From Inonotus obliquus (Eukaryota; Basidiomycota; Agaricomycetes; Hymenochaetales; Hymenochaetaceae): a stretch of 64,000 nt of DNA. The stretch spans positions 2,852,001 to 2,916,000 of the forward strand of contig JAJHTX010000002.1 of the NCBI GenBank assembly GCA_032164295.1, in the 5' to 3' direction. The notes beneath the pieces were generated by a model, which ran no database searches, was not told where the DNA came from, and worked only from the letters and a program-made list of their open reading frames with translations. Both the position numbers and the translations under genes were made by a program. Position 1 is the first letter of the stretch, and each line of letters starts with the position of its first letter. Below are positions 47,773-61,575 of the stretch, piece after piece.

Positions 47773-50682
47773 TCACAAGTCCTCGCACTCGTTTGTCCCA
47801 AAGAATGAGTCTGTTGAGTTTCTGGTGGATTCTACTCCATCATAAGGAAGTTGTCCACCCTGGAAATGGCCCAAAAGCCAATCGACACGACAAAGTCCAG
47901 ATGTTGTCGCAGACGCCAGTAATGGAGAACGAGCCAGCCCCATCACATTGTTCCAGGCTACGCGTGTAACTGAAACCTCAGGTGGCCAAACGCCAGTCCC
48001 CTGAACGCCGTTTCTGACCGACTCGATCTCCGTAGCGTGTTTGCTATCTTTTTTACCCGAGAAATTCGATCGATCGGGTAATTCCTAGAGGAACGAATTC
48101 TTGAGCTTTAAAACACGGAAAGTGATTATCTCGTCATACCTGGGGAAGGAACTGATCAAGCATCCTATACTCTCCAGTTTGTGTGCTGTAATCCATCTGA
48201 AAAGCTTTGAAGTATACGAAGGGCTGCGCGAATTTCCTTAGGCTACATTTAGAGCTGAATGAGAAAGAGACCTACTGTTGCCGCGCTACGCCTACTCGCC
48301 CGCAGCATATTCGCGATAAGAACGGAGCCATCGGCCGATCCAACAGCAATGAATGGATGGTAATCGGATGTGTGAAGGTTCTGCAAAATCGCCGATTCAG
48401 CTCACAACAAAGAAGTCAAGCAAGTGCGTTTACCCATATCGGACCTCCAGCCTCAACCACGACACTACCGCGACCGAGGATACTAGGGGCCATTGAGTAA
48501 GCCTTGACGGTATAATCAACGTCGATAGAAACGACAGCCTCCGTGAAGCGTGAGTACGCGACTGTGAGTGCTACGTCTGGGCCAAAAAGGTGAGGTGAAA
48601 TCAGGAGGTCATAGCTAATGACTTACCTCTTGTTCTGTTCAGAACGTTCCCGCATCCCTCTCTTATATCAGTTATAATTTCACAGCCATCGTATCCACCA
48701 CTCGTGACCATCGTCGGCGACTGCATAAAATTCAACTTGCCGTCCGCAGAAGTCGTTGGTACTGAAATCCATCGAACCGATCGGATAGCAGCTTGATGAA
48801 TAGAAAAGTAATGTGTTGGTAGAATGTCTGTAGCCAAACAAACTGTTAGACCAATGTTGCGGTAAATTCCCTCATTATACTGACCTTGCGCTTGGTTGTT
48901 GGAACTCAAAAGTGCGTCCCGTATATCATAGACAGCAATAGACCCTATTCAAGGATCATGAGAGACGCGTACATTCGGGTTGCGCCATCATACCGTTTGT
49001 GCATCCCACTGCTATTCGTTCGCTATTTGCCCAATCCAAAGAAAGAAAGCATGTCTCATCGAGTTCGATCCGGATTATTGGTTGTATCCGAACTACCGAT
49101 ATGAGTAAGTAGCCAGGCATTCGAGCAACGGTTTCCTTACCGAAAAGTGGTCTTTGTTCAGGTTCAGTAATAGGGTGTACGTCTTCTGGATCGGGGACAG
49201 AGAAAATACACAGAGATCCATCTTCAAAGGTGCCTGCGAGTAGACCGAGCCTTCTAGTATCGTCTAGACGAGTGTCCGTCCACTATGGATGGGATCCAGC
49301 AATGCGATGAAAATCTATCGTGCTATTATACGTACCGAATCGTGCGCAGGTAAAGGGCACCACTTTATTTCTTGAACCGGTCCACAATCAATGCAAAGAA
49401 CCAAATCGCAAGTCATCTTGCCAAAATCAGAATTGGGATCTGTGTCAGTGGCCTTGCCCTTTCCCTTATGCGATACACTCGGCTGGGGATACTTTTCAGA
49501 GTAGCTCCATATCTGTATGCAAGCGGGAAATGGAGTGGTACACTTCTGTCCGATATGAGGAAAGTGCGACTTTGAAGGTAATGGCGCTACAGCAATATAC
49601 TGTCTAAATGATCGATCTGGATAACGTATTCAGATGCATGGTAAGACTATAAGATTTTGACTACTCACGAGGCTGGTCCTCGGCATATATGGGACACCAA
49701 TCAAGTCCCCAAACTGGTCCACCGGCGTAAAAGACGAGCGATTTGGCACCGGAAGGATCGTCAACTGGCAGTAAAAGCAAAGCTAAGTAGCGATAAAGAG
49801 CAGTTAAGCATACAAGCCTTACGCGTTTCGAAACTAGCAAACGTTTCGAGTTCTTTCACGACATTCTTATGCGGAGGACCAAAGTGGCATTTTATTGTAC
49901 TTTTCGAGTATTCGTTGGAACCTTCCGCAGAACTTGGGAGGTATTCACGTGCTTCTCTGCAAACATGGATCAGTTATATGTATCATGGTCGCAGCGAGAA
50001 ACTGCACACACTGTGCATTGATGACTGTATATGTTGTCTCTCCGTTGATTGACTCGTACACTCGCGGCCTTCGAGTCGCCTCCGTCTCAGTCAAGCCTTC
50101 TCCAACGATCAGTGATTCTTTCCACCACGCCCTGTCCTCCAAAAGCTCCCATGCTGGGCCCCGCCCTATACAATAAGCATAAAGCCTTATGAGCCTTTCG
50201 GAACACGCTTTGGTTGAGTTCCAGCATGGAGTTGATGTAGTATCAGATGACTTGAAAGGTCCGGGCCGCTGAGTGAGGCGCTCAACGCGAGCAGGACGAA
50301 GATATAATGCCTCGGCGCGATACCTGTGATCCAAAACAGCATCTCGGGCACGACTGTTGTAGGAAGCAACACGAGCGGTAGGTGCGGATCCCTGGGCATT
50401 TGAAGAAATCGGCAAGTCCTGTCTTGTCTTTGATTTTTGAGGCTCCGTCGACCGAGATGGTTTGCTGGTGGTAATCACTTCGTCTAGATCGTGCTCCGTT
50501 GCAAGAGACATTTCAACGTCGGATCCATCCGTTGTTACATCCTCGGCGTCACCATCTTGTTCGTTCTGCGGGCGGAAATCATCGCTACTGCCACCGTCTT
50601 CCTCTGGCACTAATTCATCACCAGAATCAATAAGTGACGCATAGCTAGGACGAGCTTTACGAGGTCTTAGCGAGCGAGCCAT
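47773..50682 (-). CDS. TFC6: TFIIIC WD40-repeat subunit (TFC6/GTF3C2-like)
   Basis: Multi-exon minus-strand gene. The first exon starts MARSLRPRKARPSYASLIDS and has an acidic, disordered start; it ends GRGPAWELLEDRAWWKESL and ETEATRRPRVYE. Later exons show WD-type blades: FGPPHK (about 49885), GGPVWGLDW (about 49710), a GPVQEIKWCPLP segment (about 49370), GLLAGTFEDGSLCIFSVPDP (about 49240-49190), ETCFLSLDW (about 49050), GSADGSVLIANMLRA (about 48340-48290) and QMDYSTQTGEYRMLDQFLPQ (about 48195). The end is VAWNN...LLASATTSGLCRVDWLLG. TFIIIC binds the B box of tRNA genes and recruits TFIIIB for RNA polymerase III. Exon borders in the middle were only partly resolved. Confidence 0.82.
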
Positions 50683-50817
50683 GACCAGAAGTCCAAACCA
50701 AGCTCATGAAAACGCTCTAGTGGACTTGGACGCGTTTGGTCACGCGTCACTGTCGATCTAGTTACAAAATGGGTTTTCTTTCCAGGACTTCAAGCTCACT
50801 CACACTACGATTACTCT

Positions 50818-51265
50818 ATGTCCATGCACCAACTCTGTGCGAGACCACTCTCGGTGCTTGGCAGCTGCTTCGCGCGCAGAACACAAAATCGCATACGCCT
50901 CTTTGCATCATCCTCCCGGGCCAGTGAGCCAGCTCAGTCAGATACCGACAAGACCAAATCAAAGAAACCCGAACGTAAGCCCACCGTTCTCAATTCTCAA
51001 GTAGTTTTCTCAGTTTCGTCTCGCTATTTCAGCCACGCCACTTTCTTCGTGCCCAGAACACATGGTTCTAACGGGATTGAACTACCTTAAAGACCAAGAG
51101 CCGATTCTCGCGAAGAAGGACGAGGAGTATCCACCATGGCTCTGGACAATTCTTAAGCCGACACCGATTCCAGACGATGGTCCGGGCGGAAAGGGAGAAA
51201 AGATGCGACTGCGAGCGGCAAATAGGCAACGAATAAAGGAGCAAAACTTCTTGAAAACTCAATAA
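50818..51265 (+). CDS. MRPL37: Mitochondrial large-subunit ribosomal protein mL54
   Basis: Exons 50818-50974 and 51033-51265 join in phase 1 (GTAAGC donor, TTTCAG acceptor), 129 aa. The N-terminus is basic and rich in Ser and Arg, a mitochondrial presequence. The mature part reads SSCPEHMVLTGLNYLKDQEP, DEEYPPWLW and LRAANRQRIKEQNFLK. Gly-x-Asn-Tyr-x-Lys, D-E-E-Y-P-x-W-L-W and the C-terminal R-x-x-I-K-x-x-N-F-L-K helix are the mL54 signature. Its start faces the TFC6 start about 135 bases away, so the two probably share a promoter region. Confidence 0.87.
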
Positions 51266-51610
51266 GCAATGTCAGATGTTCTCTTCGCACCTCCCGGTTT
51301 GCTATCTCTCTCATCTAGTTGACATCACACAATTCTGAGTTTTTCTTTTTTCGTTCGTAGTCTATGCTATCGATGCTTTGGACCCTTTTAACTAGTACAT
51401 TGTAATCTGACTAACACCTCCCATCATCTCTCCCGAATGAAATCAAGCGGCACAGGAGTTATAAGATTATTGACGTTCTAAGATACGACATATGAACAGT
51501 GCAAGGTATGCGCTATGATACAGTGATATGTTCGAGAACAAGATGCGCCTACATCCGAACAAGAAAGAAAGGAAGACTTGTGTGGATACAGGCGAAGGAT
51601 GCCAGAGAAA

Positions 51611-54068
51611 CTACACAAAATCAAGACCTAAAATCATGGAGCCCTCACTTTCGCGGCTCTCTTCTAGTTTCCTTTGCGGAGATTGCGGAGGACGCACATC
51701 GGTTTGCACAATTGGTGGCGGTGGTGGCGGCGGTGGACGCTGAGACAATCTGTCGGATTGCTGTAGGGGAATTTCCTCTTCCGATGTTATCGGTGAAAGC
51801 GAAGGCGAACGAGCATGCGTTTGAGCCTGTTGGAGTTGCTGACGTGGTCGATCACGATCACGGACGGGAGGATGCCACTCAAACTAGGACTCGGCGTCAA
51901 AGCATGAACATACGGCAAAGAACTGTAAAACGCACCGCATCAAATACTTCTTGTTTATGGGTTTTTCCTATATCTCGGTCAATGCAGTAGCACATAAAGA
52001 GTGTGTCCGCACTAGAGAGAGCACATTATCGATTTCACTTCACCATATGAACGATATGAAATACTTACGCGTCTTCAACTAGACTCACACAGAACCTTCC
52101 AACTAGTGCAGTCACGCCACCGGTAAGCAAAGCAGCGACTGGTGCATATCCGGGTGCACTCAAAGTGTGTGCCACAAATAGATAAGCTCCCAGTGCAAAA
52201 GGAAGCGTGAGTGTCAGTGGTGTGTAAGTCAGGATGGATAGAGTCGCTAATCATCGTTCAATCAACTTAATCAATGCTAATGAGGACTATGACTCACGAT
52301 CAATGCCTGATCTTCGATAGTTCACCCTCCCTCCTGAATTCGCCACTGCTGTCGTCAGGGCGCGGGCACGTCGCGCGCTCGGGAAGAATGCGTCGCCCGT
52401 CAAGCCCGTGTATACTAAGGCAAGGGTACTGAGGGTACTAGCTATGTTTCCAAAGAAATTAAGTGGAAACCTAAGCAACGGAAGAAGTGGAACAGGTGCT
52501 CTACGAAGCAGGGCAACTAGAATTGTGATGCAGCGAACGCCAGTGAGAAGGAGGGCTGAAATGGCTATGGATCCCAGGGAAGTATCCGTGGACCTATACA
52601 GGGCTGCATGAATTCGATGGGTATCCAATGGACGTATATTCTGTGCTTCTGGTCTGCAGATACTTCAGCCCGCGGAAATACATGTTGAGAGCTGTAGTGA
52701 ACTCACGGACTAAAGTACCACGCGCCAATGACCGCAGAGCATGTCGTTCGCAACACACCTCGAGCAATGCCCCAGCTCCATAGCCAAACAGCGACCGTTC
52801 CTGCGATTGACCATTCCGCCCAACTTTTTACATGCCACTCCCAGGTGCCATCAGGATACTTCGGAGAGTAGCGAATGAGAAGCAGACGGAAGGAGAGTGT
52901 CAAGAATGGTATGGAACCCAGTAACGCAAAAAGGAGAATCAGCGGCGATAACGCGAGCAAGTAGGGATTGGAAATCAGGAGCGAAGTTGAGAGATTAAGG
53001 ACAGAGGAAGTCGAGTGAATCTTCTCGGGCAAGTGGATAAGTCTTCTCGACGTAAGTAAGGCGAGAATAAGGGGCACGATGGCGAAAAGACGTAATCTGG
53101 CGGGTTGTCATTCATACTTGCAACCTGAAAGATATCAATGATGCTCACCCCATTGTTTCTCCCCATGATGGATCCGTTCCCTCTTCCCACATGAAGCTTC
53201 CAACGAATGCCCAAATAGCGGAGATGAGCAGCGCTAACGGAATGAAGACACAGGTCGCAAACAATACCGGCTTGACAAAGATCGTCAATAGCATGATATG
53301 AGCATAAGATACGACCGCGCTTATCAACGTCAATATTGTTAATAACGGTATGGTGTGTAAGAGAGTTGTATACGGGTTCACGATGGTTGAACCCTTGGGA
53401 GCGGAGGTTGTGAATAGGATAATGATTGAACCAATTAGACATGCTGTAACACTCGCAAGCCATGCAGCTGTCCAGTGATAATCTCGATGGACCACCCTCC
53501 CTCGAGAATGAGCACGGGGATCCGGTAGACTAAAGACATCAACTGGGCGAGTTACGCCATCGCGGGGCAATAAAGATTCTGTGAGGGGATTCTCCTGATA
53601 ACCACGGGTGTATGGCCTAACATGTTGAGTCAGGAACTCCGCTGGAGGCACACCCGAATCGGAAGATGTATCTGAGGGAGAGGGCGAGGATACGCGATTA
53701 GAAAGCGGAGCATGGTGCGATAACCAGCCTTGTGGTCTGGTAGACTCTTGTCTTCTCCCATTCTCAATTTGGTTCTCCGAAGGGATGCGAGCTGTACGAG
53801 CAAGAGGCGAGTTCTCATCGTCAAGGCGCAGATATGGGTCGTCATCATCATCATGGATAATGGGTCTTTGCTGGGGTAGATAACCGCTACTTCGACCTAA
53901 GTGGGGGTCGTCATTGTCGTCGAGCTCTGTATCCGAAAGATCGCCGACTCGAGAACCATCGTCCGTAGTGAAGGAATAGAAGAGAGGCTGGGAAGTTGAG
54001 AGAGAAGAGGGAGGCCGCTGCTGTCTGTTGAGAAACTGGGACGCATAGGCTGCAAAGGAAGCAGTCAT
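51611..54068 (-). CDS. PNS1: Choline-transporter-like membrane protein (CTL/PNS1 family)
   Basis: Multi-exon minus-strand gene. About 240 hydrophilic residues (acidic, Ser-rich) precede the membrane core. About ten hydrophobic segments follow, starting WTAAWLASVTACLIGSIIILF. The family block is WAEWSIAGTVAVWLWSWGIARGVLRTTCSAVIGAWYFSP, followed by TDTSLGSIAISALLLTGV and near the end a CYCID segment. An intron near 51955-51905 joins EVFDA to FEWHPPVRDR, giving a cytosolic Pro/Gln tail with eight consecutive prolines, ending at the stop 51613-51611. Start: ATG at 54068. CTL proteins move choline or ethanolamine in animals; yeast Pns1 does not, so the substrate is open. Confidence 0.88.
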
Positions 54069-54447
54069 CGCGTGAGTGGTAGAGGAGAACGTGAGCTCAG
54101 CAACGGCAACAGGGCGTGCTGAGTCGACGACAACATCCAAAAAAAGTAATTGATACGCGTCACTCAATACTGTATGTCGATCATCTATCTATATAATACC
54201 AAGGTATTATGTACTTCAAAGCGTTACAGTATTCACCATGCTAGAGTACTTGGCTCAACACCAGATTACTCTATTCATGAAGACGGCTGGTTCTACTGAG
54301 ATTCGTATTAAGAGCATATTCAGGTCAGGAGCTGAAGGGTCTCGTTTGCACGTGATATGATGATGTAATAATAACTCAAAGCTGCTGCAGTTGTGAATGT
54401 TCACAAACATTAATGCAACTATAGCCATTCATCAACTACTTAGTACG
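54069..54447. promoter_or_regulatory. Divergent promoter region of PNS1-like and ATG2 genes
   Basis: About 380 bases between the two start codons. AT-rich around 54180-54240. No named binding site can be supported. Confidence 0.4.
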
Positions 54448-57400
54448 ATGAGCTTTTCATGGCTTCCTTTCTCCTTTAATTTCTCTTTCCCTGACTTATC
54501 CCCTCCATTGTCAATCCAAAGGAGATTCATCTCTTTCCTACTAAAACGTTCCCTTGGACATCTCTTGAAGCCAGGACAGCTAGATGTTAACCAGATCGAC
54601 GCTCAGATTGGCAGCGGCTTTGTCGAAGTCAAGGATTTGGAGCTGGATCCCAACGTGAGTAGTTTGCGACTTTGTGGTTTCAATTAACAAAGTCGTAGGC
54701 AATCAACTCTATCCTAGTTGGCCAACCCATTCAACTACATTCCGGAACGCTCGCTTCCGTCACTGCTCGCATTCCTTGGCCAAACCCTTTCTCATCAGTC
54801 GTTGGTCTTTCACTATCAGGTTTGCGATTGAACCTCCGTCTGGTTGATCGAAGTCAGGACACCCGAATTCCTAGCCATGTTGATGACCTAGCAGAGTCCG
54901 TAGCTTCAGTCGCGGAATCCTTCATTCACGACGAGCTAACGGCGAACGAAGAAGCTCAGCTTCGTCGGTCTATTCACCAAGACCAAGATATCATCGACGA
55001 AATTCCTGGTTCTATGAGCTCCTTCCTCAGTCAGCATGACGAGCTCCCGCACAAGAACACGAGCGATCCAGAGGGTGTATCAATATTTGCTCGCCTTTTT
55101 GAAACCTTGCTGGCTCGCTTCGATTTTGATGCTTCGGACTCCCAAATATCCCTGATTCACAACGGTGTTACGCTTGCTCTCAACGTCGCCCGTATTCATT
55201 ACTTCACTACCTCAGGTCCGACTCAGGACGATGCTTCTGACCCGCAAGGGCCGAGGATCGGCGAGCGACGTTCTGTACACGTATCAGGAATTAGAATCAC
55301 TACGCATGATCAAACCCAGACAAAACCACATAAGTCTCCTCCTCCTGGAATGCAGCCCCGCCTTCCGTTAGAAACGTCTTCGATGGAGCAAGAAAGTAGT
55401 GACTCTGAGCTTGACGATGATACCAACGCGCTGATGTCGCAGTCCCTGGCTTTCCTTCCTCCACGGACAAACGATGAAGTCAATGGGCAGTCGTATCCTC
55501 CGCCAGATTCAGGATCCGCATCGCCCGAGTCAAGTATATACAAAAGTGCGATATCAACATCCAGACCACCGTCTCCTCCTCACGAACCGGCTTTTGACGC
55601 CGACACGCGATGTGCTATTGCAAGGACGATCTTATCAATCACAGAAACCATTATTTTACAACTGACAACACCTCCTGTCATATCCTCCGATCCAAATTAC
55701 GGCCTCGATCAATCACCTTCACAGAACGTTGACGAAATGGAACGGGTGTCACATTCTGAAAACATGAAGCTCGATGTCTCTCTGGGAGTCGTAGCTATCC
55801 TGCTTGACGCGAGAACCATACGTGAACTCTTGTCCATGGTAGATTCTATCACTCTGGCCTGTCAGCAGTGCCCTTCTAGTATCTCTACAAAGTCCGTTGG
55901 GTCGGGAACGACCATCCTAGATCGATTGGACGTGTCAGCGCAACTCAAAGGCCTAGTTAGTCTGGTTGTTGGTGAACCGCTAGAGGGTGCTGAAGAAGAG
56001 ACAATAACGCAGTTCTTTGAACGACCTCTCGCTACGCCTAGTATCATGGGTGGATATGTCCGCATTCACGTGGACTTGGTCAAATTTACTTTGAGAAATG
56101 AAGATCTCACAGACTCGCATACGGTTTCGACCCTACCATCACGGTCCCCTGTTTCTTCTCCGTCCGTATCCCTACCGTTCGGGTCGCACAATGGTGTAAT
56201 ATCTTGCACAATCACCGATTTTTCTGTTCTCGTTTTTCATCATTGGCGTTCTTCCGGTGATAGCAAAGTCAACCGTTCATCTCCCCTTCTTATCACAGAT
56301 CGCCATTTGGAAAACTCCTATCGCTTCCCTTCTCTGCGTTCGGGTGTTCGGGTGGACACGCATACGCACCCATATTCCGAAGATGAGAGATGCGCCGCGC
56401 TTCCGGCTATCGATGTTATGGAGTGGTATTCTGCCGATACATACTCGCAAGGTGCAAGCCTGCGCCACTGGAGGACCAGAGCTACGGCGCCGCACAAGCG
56501 GCGTACGTCAGGCAGCGTCCACGCGGGTTTTGTATCTAATGTCGGGATTCCATCATCCCCAACACGGATCATGAGAAGTCCTCTGGTTATTGATACTCCG
56601 TCGTTGAAGAACAAAGTCGATCCTGCCGTTTCTGCGCAACTACGACTTGAGAGGAAGAAGGAAATTGCGTCCATCGGAGTTGAGATAATTCCTTTGCACC
56701 TCTTTCTTGACTTGGAACTTGTCCGCACAGTGTCCCAGTTCATGGAATACGCGCTCCCAGACGCGTATGACTCTGTGCCAACGGAGTTACCTTCTCCGAT
56801 TTCGTCTGGCAGTCAAGACGAAGTACCTGATGAAAATGATGATATTGGCAAGGAGAGAAAGAGACTTGAGAAGCTAGTTCTGGAAGACTTGAACCTGGAT
56901 TTGGACTACCTTCACTCAGGCGATGCCACGCCGAAACGACGGGCTAGTCCAACGCAGGGAAAGGCAAAGGTTTGAATTCACTAAACCTTACTATTCTGTT
57001 GGCGCTATGTCTAATGTAGTCTGATACAATTTAGTATCGACGGACAAAACAGCAGCCGACGGTGCAATTCGATGCACTGGTGCCTTTGCTACGTATAGAG
57101 ATTCGCGTACCACCACCGCAGAATCGCCAACCTCGTTCGGGGATACTAGTACTGGATGTTCATTCGGCTCGTCTCTCGAAGTCATCTTCTGGTACTCGGC
57201 AAGAGCCTCAGATGCCTCGGTTTGAATCGGGCAGTGGGGATTACTCGGGAATAGAGGATTGGTTCAGTGGGGGGACCCGATCTCAACCGATATCCCTCGA
57301 GATGCGGCGGGTCGTTGTTGCTTATTCTGCACTCGGAAGGTCGGCAGCCACTACTATCGTTTCACTTGGACCAGTCGGCGACTCTGAATCTAGAGAGTCT

Positions 57401-60400
57401 GACATTGGGAGCAGACACTCCCATCTTCTTCCTCTTGTCTTCTTCCGAAACTCCGAAGCTCCTGGAGGCCAGGCCACTCAGGCGAATTCCAATGCTTTAG
57501 TTGCTCGCGTACCATCATTGCACGCCGTCTTAGACAAAAACTCGTTGGATGGACTTCAGTTATGGGTCGATGACCTCACCCAATTTGTCGAACGATTGAC
57601 TGGCGGGCTAAAGTCAGGAAGTAGCACGAATGTTCAGGTCAGCCGAACTGGCAGCTTGATTGGGAGTCGATATTTCATCCGAAGAACTGGGAGCGGGAGT
57701 ACGGAAAGTGAAATTGCGGGGACAACAAATCCCGAGGCGGGAAAGAGCGAGCTAGTGATCAAGTTCTGTCTTTCGGAAGGTTGTCTTGTCTTGTCTGTTA
57801 ATCATGTCGATACATTGATTTTGACTCACTTGCTTTCACAGCATTTATTCGTCTTGTGATCCCATCCAGCGAAAAAGCGGAAGAAGACGCCAGTCGGTCT
57901 CTAAACCTATGCGCATCGGATCTCGATGCTCTGGTAGAGTTCAAGCCCGAAGGAAAGGTGCGTACTTATCCTGGTGAATCAAGTAATCCAAAAAGATACG
58001 ATTATAAGTGTCATTTCAGGATGAAACTGTCATCTCCCTCAATATCCGCGATGTGAACGTCGTGGAGAATTCCACGACGTCCCATGAGGTAGCGCTGTCA
58101 AAATCTTCGACTATTGTAAGGGCAATCTCTCCTTGTTTACGATTTCTTCCTACCAGTTCTCACGTTTTCGAAGGACGATATAGGGCCTGCCGTATTTAGA
58201 CTTCGCTTCCGCTCTGTATCACTGCCAGGGACAGTTGCTAAAGAGTCTAAAGTAAGAATGGTTTTGAATGGGCTCATAATCAACCTCTGGTCCGATATGA
58301 CTGTGGTCAACGACATTCTCTGCTTCGTGAAGGCGCCTCCTGGGGTGAGTGTTACTTTACGAGGCAACATTTTCAAGCCAATTTAACGAGGATAGGCCTT
58401 TGAATCCGTGATCCCGAGCGAGCGAACACAGATTTCAATCAACATTCTGGACTGTGCATGCCGCGTCACTCCTCCTTCACGATCGAGTGCGGTGGTACTC
58501 TCATTTGAGGACGTTGGTATATCAACAGATCTTGTTGGCGAATCTCATGAGACCGCTCTCGGTGCTTCTATCTCAGCGCTTTCTGTTCTCCTGAACGACA
58601 ATACTCAGGTATTGGCAGAAGGCTCTGGAGTGTGTATGAGGAAAGATACATATTATTGGACAGTCGGTGGTTTTGACACAAGTATTAGGAAAAACACAAT
58701 CGGCTAACACGAAGTTTATACTCAGAATCAGGGATATGCTCTGCTCGCTGAAATACGAGATCTTGAGCTACGATTACAGCACAGCGCCAAGGTACCCTCG
58801 AGCACTCAGGTAAACGTTTGCTTGCAATGCTTTGAATCAGAGTGCTCAATTCCATCCCCTAGGTCATTTTCAATGATATGCTTCTCAACGTCCACTTGTC
58901 TGCTGACACAATAAGTGGGATCGCCGGGCTTCTCAGCGACCTGAAGACGATCATTCCCTCTAGCGAAATACCATCGTGAGTGACAGAATGCTGGTGTCCT
59001 ATCTGGCTTGTACTAACAGAACATTTAGTCCCACGGAGCGAAGAGTACCACGCGGTCCAACTCGTATGGCTGATTCACGATCTTCGACGCTTCTTCGTGA
59101 GTATTTAAACTTGCACAGGACACAACCTAACATAACATGTAGGCTCGTTGGATGAGGATGCCTTCCGACGACAGCCTGTTATTGGGCCTTTACCTGATAT
59201 GATCAACGACGATTTGCCGGAAAATCCCGATTATCTAGATGCATCGTTCGGCGCAGCAGCTGGATTGCGACCACTAGAAGATGACGAGGAGGAGTTCAAT
59301 CTCGAGGATGATGGCAGCACTCTCGTACATGGAGGGGAGACGATAAAAATGTTGCATGCCCCCATAGAAATTGTCGAGAATTATTTCGATACTTTGACGC
59401 CTAGCGTCCTTGATTTGGCCACAGAGTAGGTGGTTGTCTGCTTTTCTTGGCATCATCGCTTACTATTTCATTGAATAGGCATGGGGAAGCAACGGTTCGA
59501 ATACGAGCGCAGAGTTGTGATGTCCATCTGTTTCTCTACGATGGATATGACTGGGAGCGGACCAGGAAGGTCATTCGGGAAGAAGTTAAGCGAGTCCGAC
59601 GTCGACTGGCGAAAATCAGACAACTTCTGGCCTCTGGACAAACTTACGATCCTGATGTGGAAGAGGTGAACTCTGTATTGTTTAACTCTGTATATGTTGG
59701 TCTAGAGCCAGACGCGGAGGATTTGGAAGGAGACGCACTCATGGCTGCTATTGACGACGAATTGGCGGATGATACCAGCGATCTGGCGTCAGAAAGTTCC
59801 TGGCAATCATTCAATCCGGCGAGGATGTCCCGAACGGGAGCTTCAAAGACCGCGAGACGAGTGGACAAGTTGGATAGATCCAGAGAACCCAGTATTGAGT
59901 TCTCTCTTCGTGGTATGACAATCGACTATGACCAGTACCTTCCGGAGGCTAGCCTGGCATCCCGTCTTTTATCGACAATCAAAGACTTGGAAATCTTGGA
60001 TCATATGAAGACCTCGACTTGGAGCACGTTTCTTACGGAGTTGAGAACTGATTCCAGAGGCGATATCCGCGAGACAGATTCGAACATGGTCAGAGTAGAG
60101 CTGCAGACGCTACAGCCCTTTCAGGCCCACAATGAGCAGGAAGCCCGTCTCAAAGTGAGAAGCACTCTTCGTCATTACTATTCAATCTGACTTTGCTTCC
60201 TAAGGCGAAAATCCTGCCATTGCGACTTCATGTTGACCAAGATGCGTTAGATTTTCTGAAGAAATTTTTCAGCTTCAAAGATGCCGATGCGGTACCGTCA
60301 CCTCCCCCAGAGAATGAAATCTTCTTTCGTAAGGGCATCTTTGCTTTACCTTCAAAGTAGTCTAAAGGTTGTTTTAGAGCATGTGGAGATCTTCCCAGTT

Positions 60401-61376
60401 GACATCAAGCTTGATTATAAACCTCGCCGAGTGGACTACAAAGCGTTGAAAGAAGGAAAGACTATTGAGCTCATGAACTTTTTCCACTTCGACGGGTCGG
60501 AAATGACTCTCAGGCACCTTACACTGAAAGGGGTTAGTCCACTTATTGGAGTTCTGTTGAAGCACAATTCTCACAAGGACTCGTTATAGGTAACTGGATG
60601 GGCGAAGATGTTCGACTTGCTTAACGACCTCTGGACACCTGATGTAAAAGCGAACCAGCTGGTCGATGTCATTTCCGGTGTATCACCCATTCGTTCTGCA
60701 GTGAATGTCGGGTCAGGCATTGCAGATCTCGTTTTACTGCCGATCGCGCAGTACAAGAAGGACGGAAGAGTTATTCGCGGTCTACAGAAAGGTGCCACTG
60801 CTTTCATGAAGTCGACAGCGATGGAAGCAATCAGACTTGGCGCTCGTCTTGCAACAGGAACACAAGTTGTTCTCGAGCAAACAGAGAATGTTCTCGGAGC
60901 TCAATTCTCGGGACCGGTAACTGCAGAAGCCTTGCAATCACCAATTCTTACCGAATTCCCCAGAAGGCAATCGGGCGAAAGTGGTGGTGGTGCATCGGCC
61001 GAAGAGCTTTATAGTCGATATGCCGAACAACCTACCAACGTGCGAGAGGGAGTAGAATCAGCATATCGGAGTCTGTCGGAAAACATTAAATACGCTGGTC
61101 AGACGATTCTTGCCGTTCCTATGGAAGTTTATGAACGATCTGGAACGGAGGTGAGTTATATACTTCGTTACGGTGATATAGTGATACGGGCGAAATCGTT
61201 AACTTGTTCGTTTTGTTCAGGGTCCTGCTCGTGCTGTCATCCGAGCGGTACCAATAGCAGTATTGAAACCGATGATTGGGGCAAGCGAAGCTATCAGTAA
61301 GACGCTGTTAGGGCTTCACAATACGCTGGATCCGCAAGCACAAATCGACACGGAGGCGAAGTATAAACATCGGTGA
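54448..61376 (+). CDS. ATG2: Autophagy lipid-transfer protein ATG2
   Basis: The largest gene of the window, with a long exon (54822-56972 region) and many small ones. The N-terminal chorein-type start is RFISFLLKRSLGHLLKPGQLDVNQIDAQIGSGFVEVKDLELDP, with AINSIL after the first intron. The C-terminal block is the most conserved: LTLKGVTGWAKMFDLLNDLWTPDVKANQLVDVISGVSPIRSAVNVGSGIADLVLLPIAQYKKDGRVIRGLQKGATAFMKSTAMEAIRLGARLATGTQ, ending SENIKYAGQTILAVPMEVYERSG. ATG2 forms a rod that moves phospholipids from the ER to the growing phagophore with Atg9 and Atg18. Stretches around 55200-55560 are Ser/Pro-rich and variable. Exon borders between 57000 and 59450 were judged from open frames and splice sites only. 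Confidence 0.95.
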
Positions 61377-61575
61377 CCGTTATCTGTACACACATACAAT
61401 GTTCCTGCCATGATGACTCAGCTCAATCCACTGCATCTGTACTTTTATGCAATGTAATAAATTCCTCGTAGGCATTACAATTGATTGGGGAGAATATGAT
61501 GTGCCGGAAGAGTACAAATGATATAGAAAAACGAACGTAAGTGAGGACAAATATCGATGATGGGTCGACTTGGGG